A stretch of DNA of 55,949 bases, from contig DISK01000013.1 in NCBI GenBank assembly GCA_002421905.1, forward strand, positions 1 to 55,949, given 5' to 3'. The stretch is from Micavibrio sp. UBA6212. Its GTDB lineage: Bacteria; Pseudomonadota; Alphaproteobacteria; Micavibrionales; Micavibrionaceae. This document shows positions 27,288 through 36,399 of the stretch, piece after piece. The position numbers and the translations under genes were made by a program. The notes beneath the pieces are model-generated. The model was not told the DNA's origin. It ran no database searches and was given only the letters and a program-made list of their open reading frames with translations. How positions within the stretch are numbered: the first letter of the stretch is position 1; each line of letters opens with the position of its first letter.

Positions 27288-29072
27288 CTAGTAAACCCGT
27301 TTTTTCGGCGGAACGACATCCACCTCATCGGTCAGGGTCTGCATAATCACCGGACGATAGCCGATTTTGGTTTTACCCGCCTCGTCAACCCAGATGGCGG
27401 TATGTTTCATCCAGCGTTCATCATCACGATCAGGGAAATCTTCCCGTGCATGGGCACCACGGCTTTCCTGACGGTTGGCGGCTGCATACATGCTGGCCAC
27501 TGCCTGATAAAGCAAGTTATCCAATTCCAGCGTTTCCACCAGATCGGTATTAAAGACCAGAGAACGGTCACAGACTTTGACATCCTTTTTGGTTGCAAAA
27601 ACTTCGGAAATTTTCTCGCAACCTTCTTGTAAGACGTCTCCGACACGGAACACCGCCGCATGATTTTGCATGGTGCGTTGCATATTCATACGAATGTCCG
27701 ATGTTGGCATCGAACCACTGGCATTGCGGAACCCATCAAAACGGGTCAAGGCTTTCTCAAGTGCATCACCAGTCATCTTGCGATGTTTAGTCCCCGGGAC
27801 AACCGTTTCCACGGCGCGGATAGCAGCGGCACGACCAAACACAACCAGATCTAGCAACGAATTTGAACCCAGACGGTTTGCTCCGTGAACGGAAACGCAA
27901 GCGGCTTCGCCAATTGCCATCAATCCGGGCACAACACGGTTTGGATCATCTTGAGTTGGTGCAACAACTTCTGTGCGCCAGTTGGTCGGGATGCCTCCCA
28001 TATTATAATGAACAGTTGGCAATACCGGAATTGGTTCCTTGGTCACATCGACCCCTGCAAAGATTTTTGCGGTTTCGGCAATCCCCGGCAAACGAGAGTG
28101 GATAATATCCGGATCAAGATGTTCCAGATGCAAATGAATATGATCTTTAAGCGGGCCGACACCGCGACCTTCACGAATTTCAATCGTCATCGAACGCGAG
28201 ACAACATCACGAGAAGCAAGGTCTTTGGCAGATGGCGCGTAACGAAGCATAAAGCGTTCACCTTCGGAGTTGGTCAGATATCCGCCTTCCCCCCGCACGC
28301 CTTCGGTAATCAGACATCCCGCGCCATAAATTCCGGTCGGGTGAAACTGGATAAATTCCATATCCTGCAAAGGAAGTCCGGCACGCAAAACCATTGCATT
28401 GCCATCACCAGTGCAAGTATGTGCAGAAGTACAAGAGAAAAACGCACGACCATATCCGCCGGTCGCCAGAACAGTCTGGTGGCCACGGAAAACATGGATA
28501 GTTCCATCATTCAGATTCCACGCGACAACACCGACGCACGATCCGTTTGGCTCCATCAGCAAATCCAGTGCGATAAATTCGATAAAGAATTCAGCCTTGT
28601 GTTTGAGCGCCTGTGTATAAAGAGTATGCAAAATCGCGTGACCCGTCCGGTCAGCCGCAGCACAAGTCCGTTGCGCTGTTCCTTCGCCGAAATGGGTGGT
28701 CATACCACCAAAAGCGCGTTGATAGATTTTACCTTCGGCAGTACGGGAGAACGGCACACCGAAATGTTCCAGCTCGATAATCGCTGGAATAGCTTCGCGG
28801 CACATATATTCAATCGCATCCTGATCGCCGAGCCAGTCAGACCCCTTGATGGTGTCATACATGTGAAAGCGCCAGTCATCTTCACCCATATTCCCAAGTG
28901 CCGCAGAAATACCACCCTGCGCCGCCACCGTGTGCGAACGGGTCGGAAAAACTTTGGACAAACACGCAACCTTCAGACCTTTCTCGGCCATCCCCATCAC
29001 AGCGCGAAGACCAGCTCCGCCGCCGCCAACCACAACTACATCATATTCATGGGTAATTACTTCGTAAGTCAT
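27288..29072 (-). CDS. sdhA: Succinate dehydrogenase flavoprotein subunit
   Basis: This 594-residue subunit oxidises succinate to fumarate. It has the Rossmann VVVVGGGGAGLRAV, the covalent-FAD histidine in RSHTVAAQGG (about residue 47), FHPTGIYGAGCL, and the active-site Arg/His region (VHYNMGGIPTNW, HGANRLGSNSLLD). AAGGAAAATAAT precedes the ATG. It follows sdhD by 52 bases. Its length is standard for alphaproteobacterial SdhA. Confidence 0.98.
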   Translation of the reverse strand: MTYEVITHEYDVVVVGGGGAGLRAVMGMAEKGLKVACLSKVFPTRSHTVAAQGGISAALGNMGEDDWRFHMYDTIKGSDWLGDQDAIEYMCREAIPAIIELEHFGVPFSRTAEGKIYQRAFGGMTTHFGEGTAQRTCAAADRTGHAILHTLYTQALKHKAEFFIEFIALDLLMEPNGSCVGVVAWNLNDGTIHVFRGHQTVLATGGYGRAFFSCTSAHTCTGDGNAMVLRAGLPLQDMEFIQFHPTGIYGAGCLITEGVRGEGGYLTNSEGERFMLRYAPSAKDLASRDVVSRSMTIEIREGRGVGPLKDHIHLHLEHLDPDIIHSRLPGIAETAKIFAGVDVTKEPIPVLPTVHYNMGGIPTNWRTEVVAPTQDDPNRVVPGLMAIGEAACVSVHGANRLGSNSLLDLVVFGRAAAIRAVETVVPGTKHRKMTGDALEKALTRFDGFRNASGSMPTSDIRMNMQRTMQNHAAVFRVGDVLQEGCEKISEVFATKKDVKVCDRSLVFNTDLVETLELDNLLYQAVASMYAAANRQESRGAHAREDFPDRDDERWMKHTAIWVDEAGKTKIGYRPVIMQTLTDEVDVVPPKKRVY

Positions 29073-29124
29073 ATTATTTTCCTTTTATAAAATCCGGAAC
29101 ATTCTGGGCCCAAAGGCCTTGCCA

Positions 29125-29565
29125 TTATGGCTGTGCAACAACAACGGCAGGGACAACAACAACTGCCATCGACAATTTCAAGACCGAATAGGCCGCCGCA
29201 ACAAATAGCGCAGCACATCCCAACTTCATTCCCATCAGAAATAATGGTTTGGTTTTTTCACAATGAACATAATCTTCAATAACGACCTGCAACCCCAGCG
29301 CCATATGATAAAAGACCGAAGCCAGAAACAGCAGCATCAGGATGGCATGAGCAGGTTGAGCAAAGAATCCTTGAATACTGGCATGATCAGCTCCCACCGC
29401 CGCCAGAGACACCACAGACCACACCGCCCACAACACCAAAGGAATATTGGCAAGAGCCGTCAATTTCTGGTGCATCCAGTGGTGAACACCGGCATGGGTA
29501 GATCCCAGCCCACGCGCGCGCGCGATATCACCTTTGAACGGGGTCGCTTCCCATTTTTGAGCCAT
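29125..29565 (-). CDS. sdhD: Succinate dehydrogenase membrane anchor subunit
   Basis: This 146-residue protein has three membrane helices. The start at the ATG at 29565 has AGGAG upstream. The signature HMALGLQVVIEDYVH in the second or third helix supplies the heme/quinone-site His and the Asp-Tyr pair typical of SdhD. It lies between sdhC and sdhA. Confidence 0.94.
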   Translation of the reverse strand: MAQKWEATPFKGDIARARGLGSTHAGVHHWMHQKLTALANIPLVLWAVWSVVSLAAVGADHASIQGFFAQPAHAILMLLFLASVFYHMALGLQVVIEDYVHCEKTKPLFLMGMKLGCAALFVAAAYSVLKLSMAVVVVPAVVVAQP

Positions 29566-29577
29566 AATCAAAATCTC

Positions 29578-29985
29578 CTAATAAAAGAATTTCAGGCAGC
29601 CCCAAGTGCCAAGAGTAAGGGCGATCGACACAATAAAAATAACCATACCGGCTTTTTCCGCGGCAGGAATCGTAATCATCCGGCCCGTATCCATGATCAG
29701 GTGACGAACGCCGGAACATATATGGAAGAACAAGGCTCCCGTCCATCCGAACAAGCACAACTGACCAAACCACGACACTGCAAAATCATGGAAGCCTTGG
29801 TAAGATTCAGAGCCCCCAGCCGCAGCCACCAGCATCCAGACCAGCATTAATGTCCCGACTGACAGAGCAATACCACTGGCCCGGTGAAAGATGGACAAAG
29901 CCATATTCATCGACCATTTCCAGATCTGGAGGTGAGGAGACAACGGGCGTAAAGGCCCATTTATTGGAGTTTGGGGAGATGACAT
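29578..29985 (-). CDS. sdhC: Succinate dehydrogenase cytochrome b556 subunit
   Basis: This 135-residue protein has three helices. It carries the family marks RPLSPHLQIWKW, SIFHRASGIAL and the heme-ligand segment FHICSGVRHLIMDTG. AAGGAAACCCC precedes the ATG. It is the first gene of the leftward sdhC-sdhD-sdhA set, and sdhD starts 12 bases after its stop codon. Confidence 0.95.
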   Translation of the reverse strand: MSSPQTPINGPLRPLSPHLQIWKWSMNMALSIFHRASGIALSVGTLMLVWMLVAAAGGSESYQGFHDFAVSWFGQLCLFGWTGALFFHICSGVRHLIMDTGRMITIPAAEKAGMVIFIVSIALTLGTWGCLKFFY

Positions 29986-30028
29986 GGGGTTTCCTTGGGC
30001 AAATCCTGATAATATATTGTAATTATTC

Positions 30029-30057
30029 TAAATATTGTGAGGGGATCATAACCGCAA
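30029..30057 (-). promoter_or_regulatory. Possible promoter for sdhCDA
   Basis: On the minus strand, TTGCGG (30052-30057) is separated by exactly 17 bases from TATTTA (30029-30034), about 45 bases before the sdhC start. Both boxes are partial matches, so support is modest. Confidence 0.35.
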
Positions 30058-30221
30058 ACAACCCGCTTGCCAACACTCACCATCATCAAAGTCCACAATT
30101 CTTAAAGTGTAAAGATATGGAAAAAGTAAAAAATTTATACCCAAAAGGGGGGATTTGTATGAACACACCGTTATACATACATCAAGACATTCTGTTAAAA
30201 TGAATATTAGAGGCACATAAA

Positions 30222-30731
30222 ATGACAAACAAAGAAAAATTACTCGCCTTTTCAGCACTGGCGCTTCTCCTGACCTCAGGATTTCCGGCCATGGCCGAAG
30301 ACAGCAGTGACACCACCCCGCCAGCGGTGAGTGACCAGCGCACAATGGGTTTTGGTAACAACGGAAAAGGGCCAAGCAGCGATAAGCCACGCGGCGATCC
30401 GGAAAAGATGGCTGAACGCCAAGCTGAAATGCAAAAACGTGGTGCGGAAAGATTTGCCAAATCTGATAAAAACGGAGATGGTTTCCTGACCAGAGAAGAG
30501 ATGCTTGAGGCTCACAAAGAACGACTGGATCAGATGTTCGCCGAAACGGACACCAATAAGGATGACAAGCTTTCCCCTGAGGAATTGCGCGCCGGCAAGC
30601 AGAAGATGATGAAAAAATTCCGTGAAAAAATGGATGATCGTAAAGGCAGCTTCATGGGCAAATCCCAAGGGCAGGGAAATGGACAAAACTTCAAAGGAAG
30701 CCAGACTCCTCCCATACCGGAAGATGATTAG
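30222..30731 (+). CDS. Secreted EF-hand calcium-binding protein
   Basis: This 169-residue protein has a signal peptide (residues 1-25, ending AMAE). Two EF-hand loops follow: 82-93 (DKNGDGFLTREE) and 110-121 (DTNKDDKLSPEE, with D in place of the usual G at loop position 6). The C-terminal tail is basic then Gly/Gln-rich. It is a predicted periplasmic calcium sensor or buffer. It lies 28 bases upstream of the ECF sigma factor on the same strand, so it is likely cotranscribed. Confidence 0.9.
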   Translation: MTNKEKLLAFSALALLLTSGFPAMAEDSSDTTPPAVSDQRTMGFGNNGKGPSSDKPRGDPEKMAERQAEMQKRGAERFAKSDKNGDGFLTREEMLEAHKERLDQMFAETDTNKDDKLSPEELRAGKQKMMKKFREKMDDRKGSFMGKSQGQGNGQNFKGSQTPPIPEDD

Positions 30732-30759
30732 TCAAGAACCACAAGACAAAGGATAAAGG

Positions 30760-31332
30760 ATGGATAACCATCTGATGACCGAATATATGAAGCAGGTTGC
30801 GGAAGGAGACGAAATTGCCTTCCGCAAATTGTCCGAAGCTCTTGGGCAACGGATCTTTGCCTTGGCATTCCGGTTGCTTTCCGGTGACCGCGCCACGGCT
30901 GAAGATGTCTCACAAGACGTATTGATCAAGCTTTGGCAGTTTGCACCGAAATGGAAAGCAGGCGGATCGGTTCAGGCATGGGTTTCTCGCCTGACTTATA
31001 ATGCCTGCATGGATGTGTACCGTGCCCGCAAGAACAAGAATGAGGAAATGCCCGAAGACATCAGCATTCCCGAAACAGCCAATGCGACTTTGCTCAATAG
31101 CGAGTATCGCTCCTTGCTGTTACAGGCCATTGAACGTCTGCCTGAGCGTCAGGGGGAGGCTTTGCTGCTCACCTATTTTCAAGAGAACAGCCGCCGCGAA
31201 GTGGCAAACCTGATGAAGACAACAGAAAAAGCTGTCGAACACTTGATCTCAAGGGGATTAAAAGCCCTAACAACCCTGATCCCTGCAAATATAAATGGAG
31301 AGAAAAATGAAATCGCAAACAGATCTTATTAA
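30760..31332 (+). CDS. ECF-type RNA polymerase sigma factor
   Basis: This 190-residue protein has ECF architecture. Region 2 spans about 25-95 (ATAEDVSQDVLIKLWQ, WVSRLTYNACMDVYR) and region 4 about 125-175 (ERLPERQGEALLLTYFQE, RREVANLMKTTEKAVEHLIS). It lacks regions 1 and 3. It should direct transcription of an envelope or stress regulon. The following gene overlaps by 26 bases and looks like its anti-sigma partner. I see no clear autoregulatory promoter upstream. Confidence 0.93.
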   Translation: MDNHLMTEYMKQVAEGDEIAFRKLSEALGQRIFALAFRLLSGDRATAEDVSQDVLIKLWQFAPKWKAGGSVQAWVSRLTYNACMDVYRARKNKNEEMPEDISIPETANATLLNSEYRSLLLQAIERLPERQGEALLLTYFQENSRREVANLMKTTEKAVEHLISRGLKALTTLIPANINGEKNEIANRSY

Positions 31333-31696
31333 AGACCCGTTCGATATTCTGGACATGGACAGCAAAATTGTCCCCATGATGTCAAAGGACAAATTGTCCG
31401 GAATGATTGATCACGCCCTTGAGCATGAACAAATCGTAGCCCCTGTCACCAGACGCCCTGAAATCATCTTCTCCCGCACGGGCTGGTGGTCGGGTGGACT
31501 GGCGACCGCCGCCTGTCTGGTTTTGTTACTGACCGTGTTCCCGATGCCGCAAACTCCAATACAAAAGGTGCAAGATACGGCAACTCTCACACCATCAATG
31601 ACCACGCAAATCAGCGGCACCGCCTCCTCGTTCAATGAAGATGATGACCTCACGGTTAGCGATTTGATGCTGTACGATACATTGGACAGTTTCTAG
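31307..31696 (+). CDS. Probable membrane anti-sigma factor
   Basis: This protein of about 129 residues has a single hydrophobic segment (GGLATAACLVLLLTVFPM, about 60-77), a polar N-terminal cytoplasmic part and an acidic C-terminal tail. The ATG at 31307 has GGAGA five bases upstream and overlaps the sigma gene's last 26 bases. Position and topology fit an anti-sigma factor. No zinc-finger HxxxCxxC motif is present, so this is inferred from context. Confidence 0.65.
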   Translation: MKSQTDLIKDPFDILDMDSKIVPMMSKDKLSGMIDHALEHEQIVAPVTRRPEIIFSRTGWWSGGLATAACLVLLLTVFPMPQTPIQKVQDTATLTPSMTTQISGTASSFNEDDDLTVSDLMLYDTLDSF

Positions 31697-33471
31697 GATA
31701 GAGAAATATTTTTTCGCGCGGCCCGATCAATAAAGCGTTGCGCAGAAACATTGGTGATAACATGACGCGGCACAGGTGAACTCTCTCCCATCATCTGTGC
31801 CGCGATCATTTCCGCTGCCAGAACAGATGAGGTCAAACCGTGTGATCCGTGCGCCACGGAAACATATAGTCCATGATACTCAGGCAGCGCGCCAATCACC
31901 GGAACACGGTCTTTGGCAGAACACCGGAACGCGGCGCGTGCATCAGAAATATCCGCCGCCCCGTCAAACCCCTCCACAACGGATGATAATTTGGAAAGCA
32001 CATCCGCATGATCTTCCTCCCGAATCGAGAGATCATCAAGCCATGATTGAAAGGTCGATCCAACCACCATTCTGCCATCAAACGGGTGTGAGGCATATCC
32101 GCCATAACAAAGGTTGCAAGCAAGATCCTCCAGACTATCTGGCACATTGATGACGCTCACCTGTCCGCGCACAGTATGAACCGGCAACCACTGTGTCTGG
32201 GAAAACTTCAAAACATCTGCGGCACAGGACAGAACAACGGCGTCATAGATGCGGCCATTCACCAGCCACTGAGAATCGCTTTGTTGTAAAGCCAACACCT
32301 CTTCCGCAACAACAGATACTTTTTTTGCCAATGCAGCCACAACGCGATAGGGCGACACCATACCGGCATCAGGCAAATACAAAGCGTCATGTTTGACCGG
32401 AACACCGGAAATCAATCCGGCTGCTTCTTTCGAAACCATCCGCGCATGATCTTGATGCCAATCCCAGTTTCCTAAGAATCCGTCAAAACGCTTTTGCTTC
32501 TGGTCATCTCCGACCAAATGCAAACTGCCACATGGGTCGAACCCGACCTCATCAAGACTTTGAAAAACGCGTAAGGCCTGCATAAAGGCCGACGAGTAAA
32601 AATCGGATTCAAAGCCGCGCTGCGCGGTAAAACGTGGATTAAACAACCCACGCACATTGCCAGATCCACCGCTGGCCAGACCATTTTTTTCAAACAGATC
32701 AACAGCCACCCCGCGACTATGCAGTGACGCCGCAACCGCCACTCCGGCAATCCCTCCACCAATCACGACCACGCTTTGCGGCTTTATAACAGAATCGTCA
32801 CCCCCGCGATCGCCTTCAAATGTCCCGACAATCATCTCGCGTTTACGGCCATAGCCTTTGGTTTTCGAGATATGAAATCCTGCCCCTTCCAATCCTCGCT
32901 TGACAATCCCCGCCGCCGTGAAGGTTGCGACCCGCGCCCCTTCTCTTGATAACCGCCCCATATTCGAAAAAACCGTGTCCGACCACATCTCTGGATTCTT
33001 GGCCGGAGCATGACCGTCCAAAAACCAGCAATCAACGATTGCATCCAGTTCGGGGATGGCGCGGTTCACATCATCAAAAATCAGGGTGAGGGTCACAAAA
33101 TCACTGACACGTATTTTATGCCACCCTCCGATCCGCAAGGGATATAAATCAACCAATCGCTCCAGCCGCCCATCAAATTCACCTAACCAGTGAGCCAAAT
33201 ATTTGGCTATCTCATCCTTTGAGAGTGGATATTTTTCAAAAGAAATATAGTTCAAATGTTGACCGGTACGCGCCACATCTTCAAAACTCTTCCAGGCACA
33301 TAAGAAATTAAGCCCCGTCCCGAATCCAGTCTCACAAATGGTAAAACGATCCTGTCCTGAAAAACGCTGCGGCAGGCTGTTTTTCTCTAAAAACACATAA
33401 CGGCTCTCTTCCAGACCGTTTTCGATCTGGAAATATATATCATCGAACTGTTCAGACCTTGGCGTTTCCAT
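31693..33471 (-). CDS. mnmC: Bifunctional tRNA modification enzyme MnmC
   Basis: This 592-residue fusion makes 5-methylaminomethyl-2-thiouridine at the tRNA wobble base. The N-terminal MnmD methyltransferase (about 1-230) has ETGFGTGLNFLCAW and DCWFLDGHAPAKNPEMW. The C-terminal FAD oxidoreductase has VVVIGGGIAGVAVAASL and later HGSHGLTSS. It is shorter than the E. coli protein but both halves appear complete. Its stop overlaps the end of the anti-sigma gene by four bases on the opposite strand. Confidence 0.95.
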   Translation of the reverse strand: METPRSEQFDDIYFQIENGLEESRYVFLEKNSLPQRFSGQDRFTICETGFGTGLNFLCAWKSFEDVARTGQHLNYISFEKYPLSKDEIAKYLAHWLGEFDGRLERLVDLYPLRIGGWHKIRVSDFVTLTLIFDDVNRAIPELDAIVDCWFLDGHAPAKNPEMWSDTVFSNMGRLSREGARVATFTAAGIVKRGLEGAGFHISKTKGYGRKREMIVGTFEGDRGGDDSVIKPQSVVVIGGGIAGVAVAASLHSRGVAVDLFEKNGLASGGSGNVRGLFNPRFTAQRGFESDFYSSAFMQALRVFQSLDEVGFDPCGSLHLVGDDQKQKRFDGFLGNWDWHQDHARMVSKEAAGLISGVPVKHDALYLPDAGMVSPYRVVAALAKKVSVVAEEVLALQQSDSQWLVNGRIYDAVVLSCAADVLKFSQTQWLPVHTVRGQVSVINVPDSLEDLACNLCYGGYASHPFDGRMVVGSTFQSWLDDLSIREEDHADVLSKLSSVVEGFDGAADISDARAAFRCSAKDRVPVIGALPEYHGLYVSVAHGSHGLTSSVLAAEMIAAQMMGESSPVPRHVITNVSAQRFIDRAARKNISLS

Positions 33472-33524
33472 TTTTTTAATCCATATATTGTATTCGAGTT
33501 CAAAAAGGAAGGAACTAGATCATT

Positions 33525-35570
33525 ATGTCGCAAAACCCTCTGTTAACCCTCTCCCCCTTGCGCAACCATGCGCCGCAATTCGATCTGATCCGCGAGGAGC
33601 ATTTCAAACCGGCAGTAGACGCCGCAATTGCAGAGGCCAGAGCCAATATCGACCAGATTATCAACAATCCGGATACCCCAACCTTTGAGAACACGATTGT
33701 GGCGCTGGAGACGGCCTCCGAGACACTGGGAACGGTCACTTCGATCTTTTACAACCAGTTATCCGCCGCCGGAACCGACGGCCTGCAAGCATTAGCCGAA
33801 GAAATCGGGCCAGTACAAGCCAATTTCGGCAGCGACATTATTCTCAACGCCGATCTTTTTAAGCGGATAAAGGCTGTGTTTGACCAGATCAATCACCTTG
33901 ACCTCACCACCGAGCAACAAACCTTGCTCGAAGATACCTATAAGAATTTCACCCGTGGTGGCGCGCTTCTGGAGGATGAAAAGAAGGCTGAGCTGCGCAA
34001 AATCAACGAAGCCATGTCCACCTTGTCTCCGGTTTTCTCCAACAATGTCAAAAAATCTTCGGAACAGTTCGCAATGTGGATCGAAGATGAAAAAGATCTT
34101 GAAGGAGTGCCAGATATTGCCAAAGCCGGAGCAAAACACGAGGCCGAACAAAAAGGTGAGCCGGATAAATGGCTCTTTACCCTTGATTATCCGAGCTTTG
34201 GCCCTTTCCTGACCTATTCCGCCAAGCGCAATTTGCGTGAAAAAGTCTGGAAAGCCTTCAGCAACCGCGCCTATGGGGATCAATTCGACAACACTGAAAA
34301 TATTTTCAAAATCGTCCGGCTGCGCTACGAACGCGCGCGCCTTTTGGGATATGACAGCCACGCCCATTTTACTCTGGAACGCCGCATGGCGGAAAAACCG
34401 GAAACTGTCATGACCTTTTTGAAGGACTTGAAAGAAAAATACCGGATCGGCGCCCTGAATGACCTGAATGAGTTGAAAAAATTTGCCGCAGAAAATGGCG
34501 TGGATGATCTGATGCCATGGGATGTGGGATATTTTTCCGAAAAGCTCAAGGAAAAACTCTATCATTTTTCAGACGAGGATTTGCGCCCCTACTTCCCGCT
34601 TGACCGCGTATTGAAAGGCACATTCGACCATTTCTCGAAACTCTTTGGTCTGGTGTTTACGCCTGCCCCTGATCTTCCGACATGGCACAAGGATGTCACT
34701 GCCTATGAAGTTACCGATAAGCTGACCGGAAAATTTATCGGCACGTTCTATACCGATTTTTACCCGCGCGTGGGCAAAAAACCCGGCGCCTGGATGACCA
34801 GTTACCGCGATCAAGGCCTGTTCCATGGCAAGGTGGAAGGGCCTGTGGTTGCGATTGTGTGCAACTTCACCAAACCAACCGGCAACCAGCAATCCCTGTT
34901 GACCTTTGATGAGGTTGAAACCCTGTTCCATGAAATGGGGCACGCCACGCACGCTCTTCTGGCCAAAGGAACCTATGCATCCCAGACCGGAACCAATGTG
35001 TTATGGGATTTTGTCGAGCTGCCTTCACAACTACAGGAAAACTGGCTTTACGAACCGGAAACGCTCAACAGCTTTGCCGCACATTTCGAGACGGGAGAAC
35101 CAATTCCGGCCGATCTGATCGAAAAACTGCGCGCCTCCAAAAACTTTATGTCCGGCTGGATGGGCGTTCGCCAGATGTCCTTCTCGATCCTTGACATGGA
35201 ATGGCATTTGAACGATCCGGCGATCATCACCGACATTGTCTCCTTTGAAGACGAAATTCTCAAAGATTGCCGGTTTTTCCCCAGACTGGGCGGCCCAAGC
35301 TCCCATTCTTTCTCTCATATCTTTGCGGGCGGCTATTCTGCGGGCTATTATTCCTATAAATGGGCCGAAGTCCTTGACGCCGATACTTTTGAAGCATTTC
35401 TGGAAACAGGCCTTTATAATCAGGAGACCGCCCACAGATACCGGACTGAAGTTCTGGAAAAAGGCGGTTCCGAGCATCCCGCCATCCTGTTCCGCAATTT
35501 CCGTGGTCGGGACGCAGATCCAAGCGCTTTGCTACGCCGTGATGGGTTACTGGATAAAACGGGGTCATAA
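33525..35570 (+). CDS. M3 family oligopeptidase
   Basis: This 681-residue cytoplasmic zinc metallopeptidase is of the oligopeptidase A/Dcp group. The zinc site is HEMGHATH at about residues 469-476, with the third ligand Glu in the following helix. The N-terminal half is the helical lid of the family. AAGGAAGG precedes ATG. It degrades short peptides; whether it is the PrlC or the Dcp type is not settled. A terminator overlaps its stop codon. Confidence 0.94.
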   Translation: MSQNPLLTLSPLRNHAPQFDLIREEHFKPAVDAAIAEARANIDQIINNPDTPTFENTIVALETASETLGTVTSIFYNQLSAAGTDGLQALAEEIGPVQANFGSDIILNADLFKRIKAVFDQINHLDLTTEQQTLLEDTYKNFTRGGALLEDEKKAELRKINEAMSTLSPVFSNNVKKSSEQFAMWIEDEKDLEGVPDIAKAGAKHEAEQKGEPDKWLFTLDYPSFGPFLTYSAKRNLREKVWKAFSNRAYGDQFDNTENIFKIVRLRYERARLLGYDSHAHFTLERRMAEKPETVMTFLKDLKEKYRIGALNDLNELKKFAAENGVDDLMPWDVGYFSEKLKEKLYHFSDEDLRPYFPLDRVLKGTFDHFSKLFGLVFTPAPDLPTWHKDVTAYEVTDKLTGKFIGTFYTDFYPRVGKKPGAWMTSYRDQGLFHGKVEGPVVAIVCNFTKPTGNQQSLLTFDEVETLFHEMGHATHALLAKGTYASQTGTNVLWDFVELPSQLQENWLYEPETLNSFAAHFETGEPIPADLIEKLRASKNFMSGWMGVRQMSFSILDMEWHLNDPAIITDIVSFEDEILKDCRFFPRLGGPSSHSFSHIFAGGYSAGYYSYKWAEVLDADTFEAFLETGLYNQETAHRYRTEVLEKGGSEHPAILFRNFRGRDADPSALLRRDGLLDKTGS

Positions 35571-35586
35571 ACCCCGTTTTATTTTT
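35556..35586 (+). terminator. Rho-independent terminator
   Basis: A perfect 10-bp stem AAAACGGGGT/ACCCCGTTTT with a five-base loop (CATAA, containing the stop codon of the M3 gene) is followed by ATTTTT. It separates the peptidase gene from the XRE cassette. Confidence 0.9.
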
Positions 35587-35638
35587 GCAGTGTGACATTT
35601 CTTCCAATCTCTGCAGATAATTATTTTTCATATTTTTG

Positions 35639-35667
35639 TTGTCATTTTTTTTCTTTTCCTCTATACA
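35639..35667 (+). promoter_or_regulatory. Sigma70-type promoter for the XRE/GNAT cassette
   Basis: TTGTCA (35639-35644), a 17-base pyrimidine-rich spacer and TATACA (35662-35667) lie 45 bases before the regulator's ATG. Each box is a five-of-six match or close. I found no obvious operator palindrome next to it. Confidence 0.6.
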
Positions 35668-35711
35668 AAGTTGGGATAAACATAAGTCCAAACAAACAAT
35701 TTAGGACAGGT

Positions 35712-36398
35712 ATGATTACAACGGCGCAAATACGCGGTGCACGCGGAGTTCTGAACTGGTCACAAGGTGACCTGTCCGAACGTACAGGAATCTCTTCTAC
35801 TTCGATCGGCAGTATTGAAAACGGCCTGACCCAACCTCGCGATTCGACAATTCAATTAATCCAAAAAGCCTTTGAAGATTCTGGTATTGAATTCCTTCCA
35901 AATGACGGAATTCGGAAGAAAAGTGTTGAAGTCGACATCCTGAAAGAAAAAGAGGGATTTCAGACATTCTCTCAACTTGTTTACGCAACGGCGCAAGAGG
36001 ATGATCGCCCAATTCTTCAAGCTTTTGTTGACGACATGAAGTTTGCAGAGATTCTTGGCAATGAAGCAATGCCTCACGTTAACCGCATCGAATCTATTGC
36101 AAATAAGAAATTCAGAATTATTCAGCGTGAAGGCGATGAATACTTCCCTGCACGAAACTATGCAGATTACAGATGGCTGGATGCAGAATATTTTATGGCC
36201 GTTCCTTTCATGGTAATAGGGAATACTTTTGCTGTGATTTTATATGAACCAGATCCAACAATTATTGTTATGAATTACCCTGCGCTTGCGGCGGCGTACA
36301 GAATTCAATTCGAAATGATTTGGGAGAACTCGAAAGAACCACCAAAAAACATTATCGAGAACTGGATCTTACCAGAGAAATACAGGCTGACTAAATAA
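35712..36398 (+). CDS. XRE-type transcriptional regulator with C-terminal sensor-like domain
   Basis: This 228-residue protein starts at the ATG at 35712 after GGACAGG. Residues about 5-65 form a Cro/CI helix-turn-helix (RGARGVLNWSQGDLSERTGI, then SIGSIENGLTQPR). The C-terminal 140 residues contain a pattern 'ADYRWLDAEYFM..PFMVIGN.FAVILYEPDPTIIVM...LAAAYR.QFEMIW'. This resembles the effector-side domain seen after HTHs in some TrmB-type regulators; that likeness is from memory and tentative. The following acetyltransferase starts one base after the stop, so the pair is an operon. Confidence 0.82.
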   Translation: MITTAQIRGARGVLNWSQGDLSERTGISSTSIGSIENGLTQPRDSTIQLIQKAFEDSGIEFLPNDGIRKKSVEVDILKEKEGFQTFSQLVYATAQEDDRPILQAFVDDMKFAEILGNEAMPHVNRIESIANKKFRIIQREGDEYFPARNYADYRWLDAEYFMAVPFMVIGNTFAVILYEPDPTIIVMNYPALAAAYRIQFEMIWENSKEPPKNIIENWILPEKYRLTK

Positions 36399-36399
36399 A

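Noticed and set aside
27885..29090. 401-codon ORF antisense to sdhA
   Set aside because: It is the complement of a clearly conserved coding region with matching motifs; no ribosome-binding site and no recognisable domain.
33792..34565. 257-codon ORF antisense to the M3 peptidase
   Set aside because: Shadow of the peptidase frame; the peptidase has intact family motifs.
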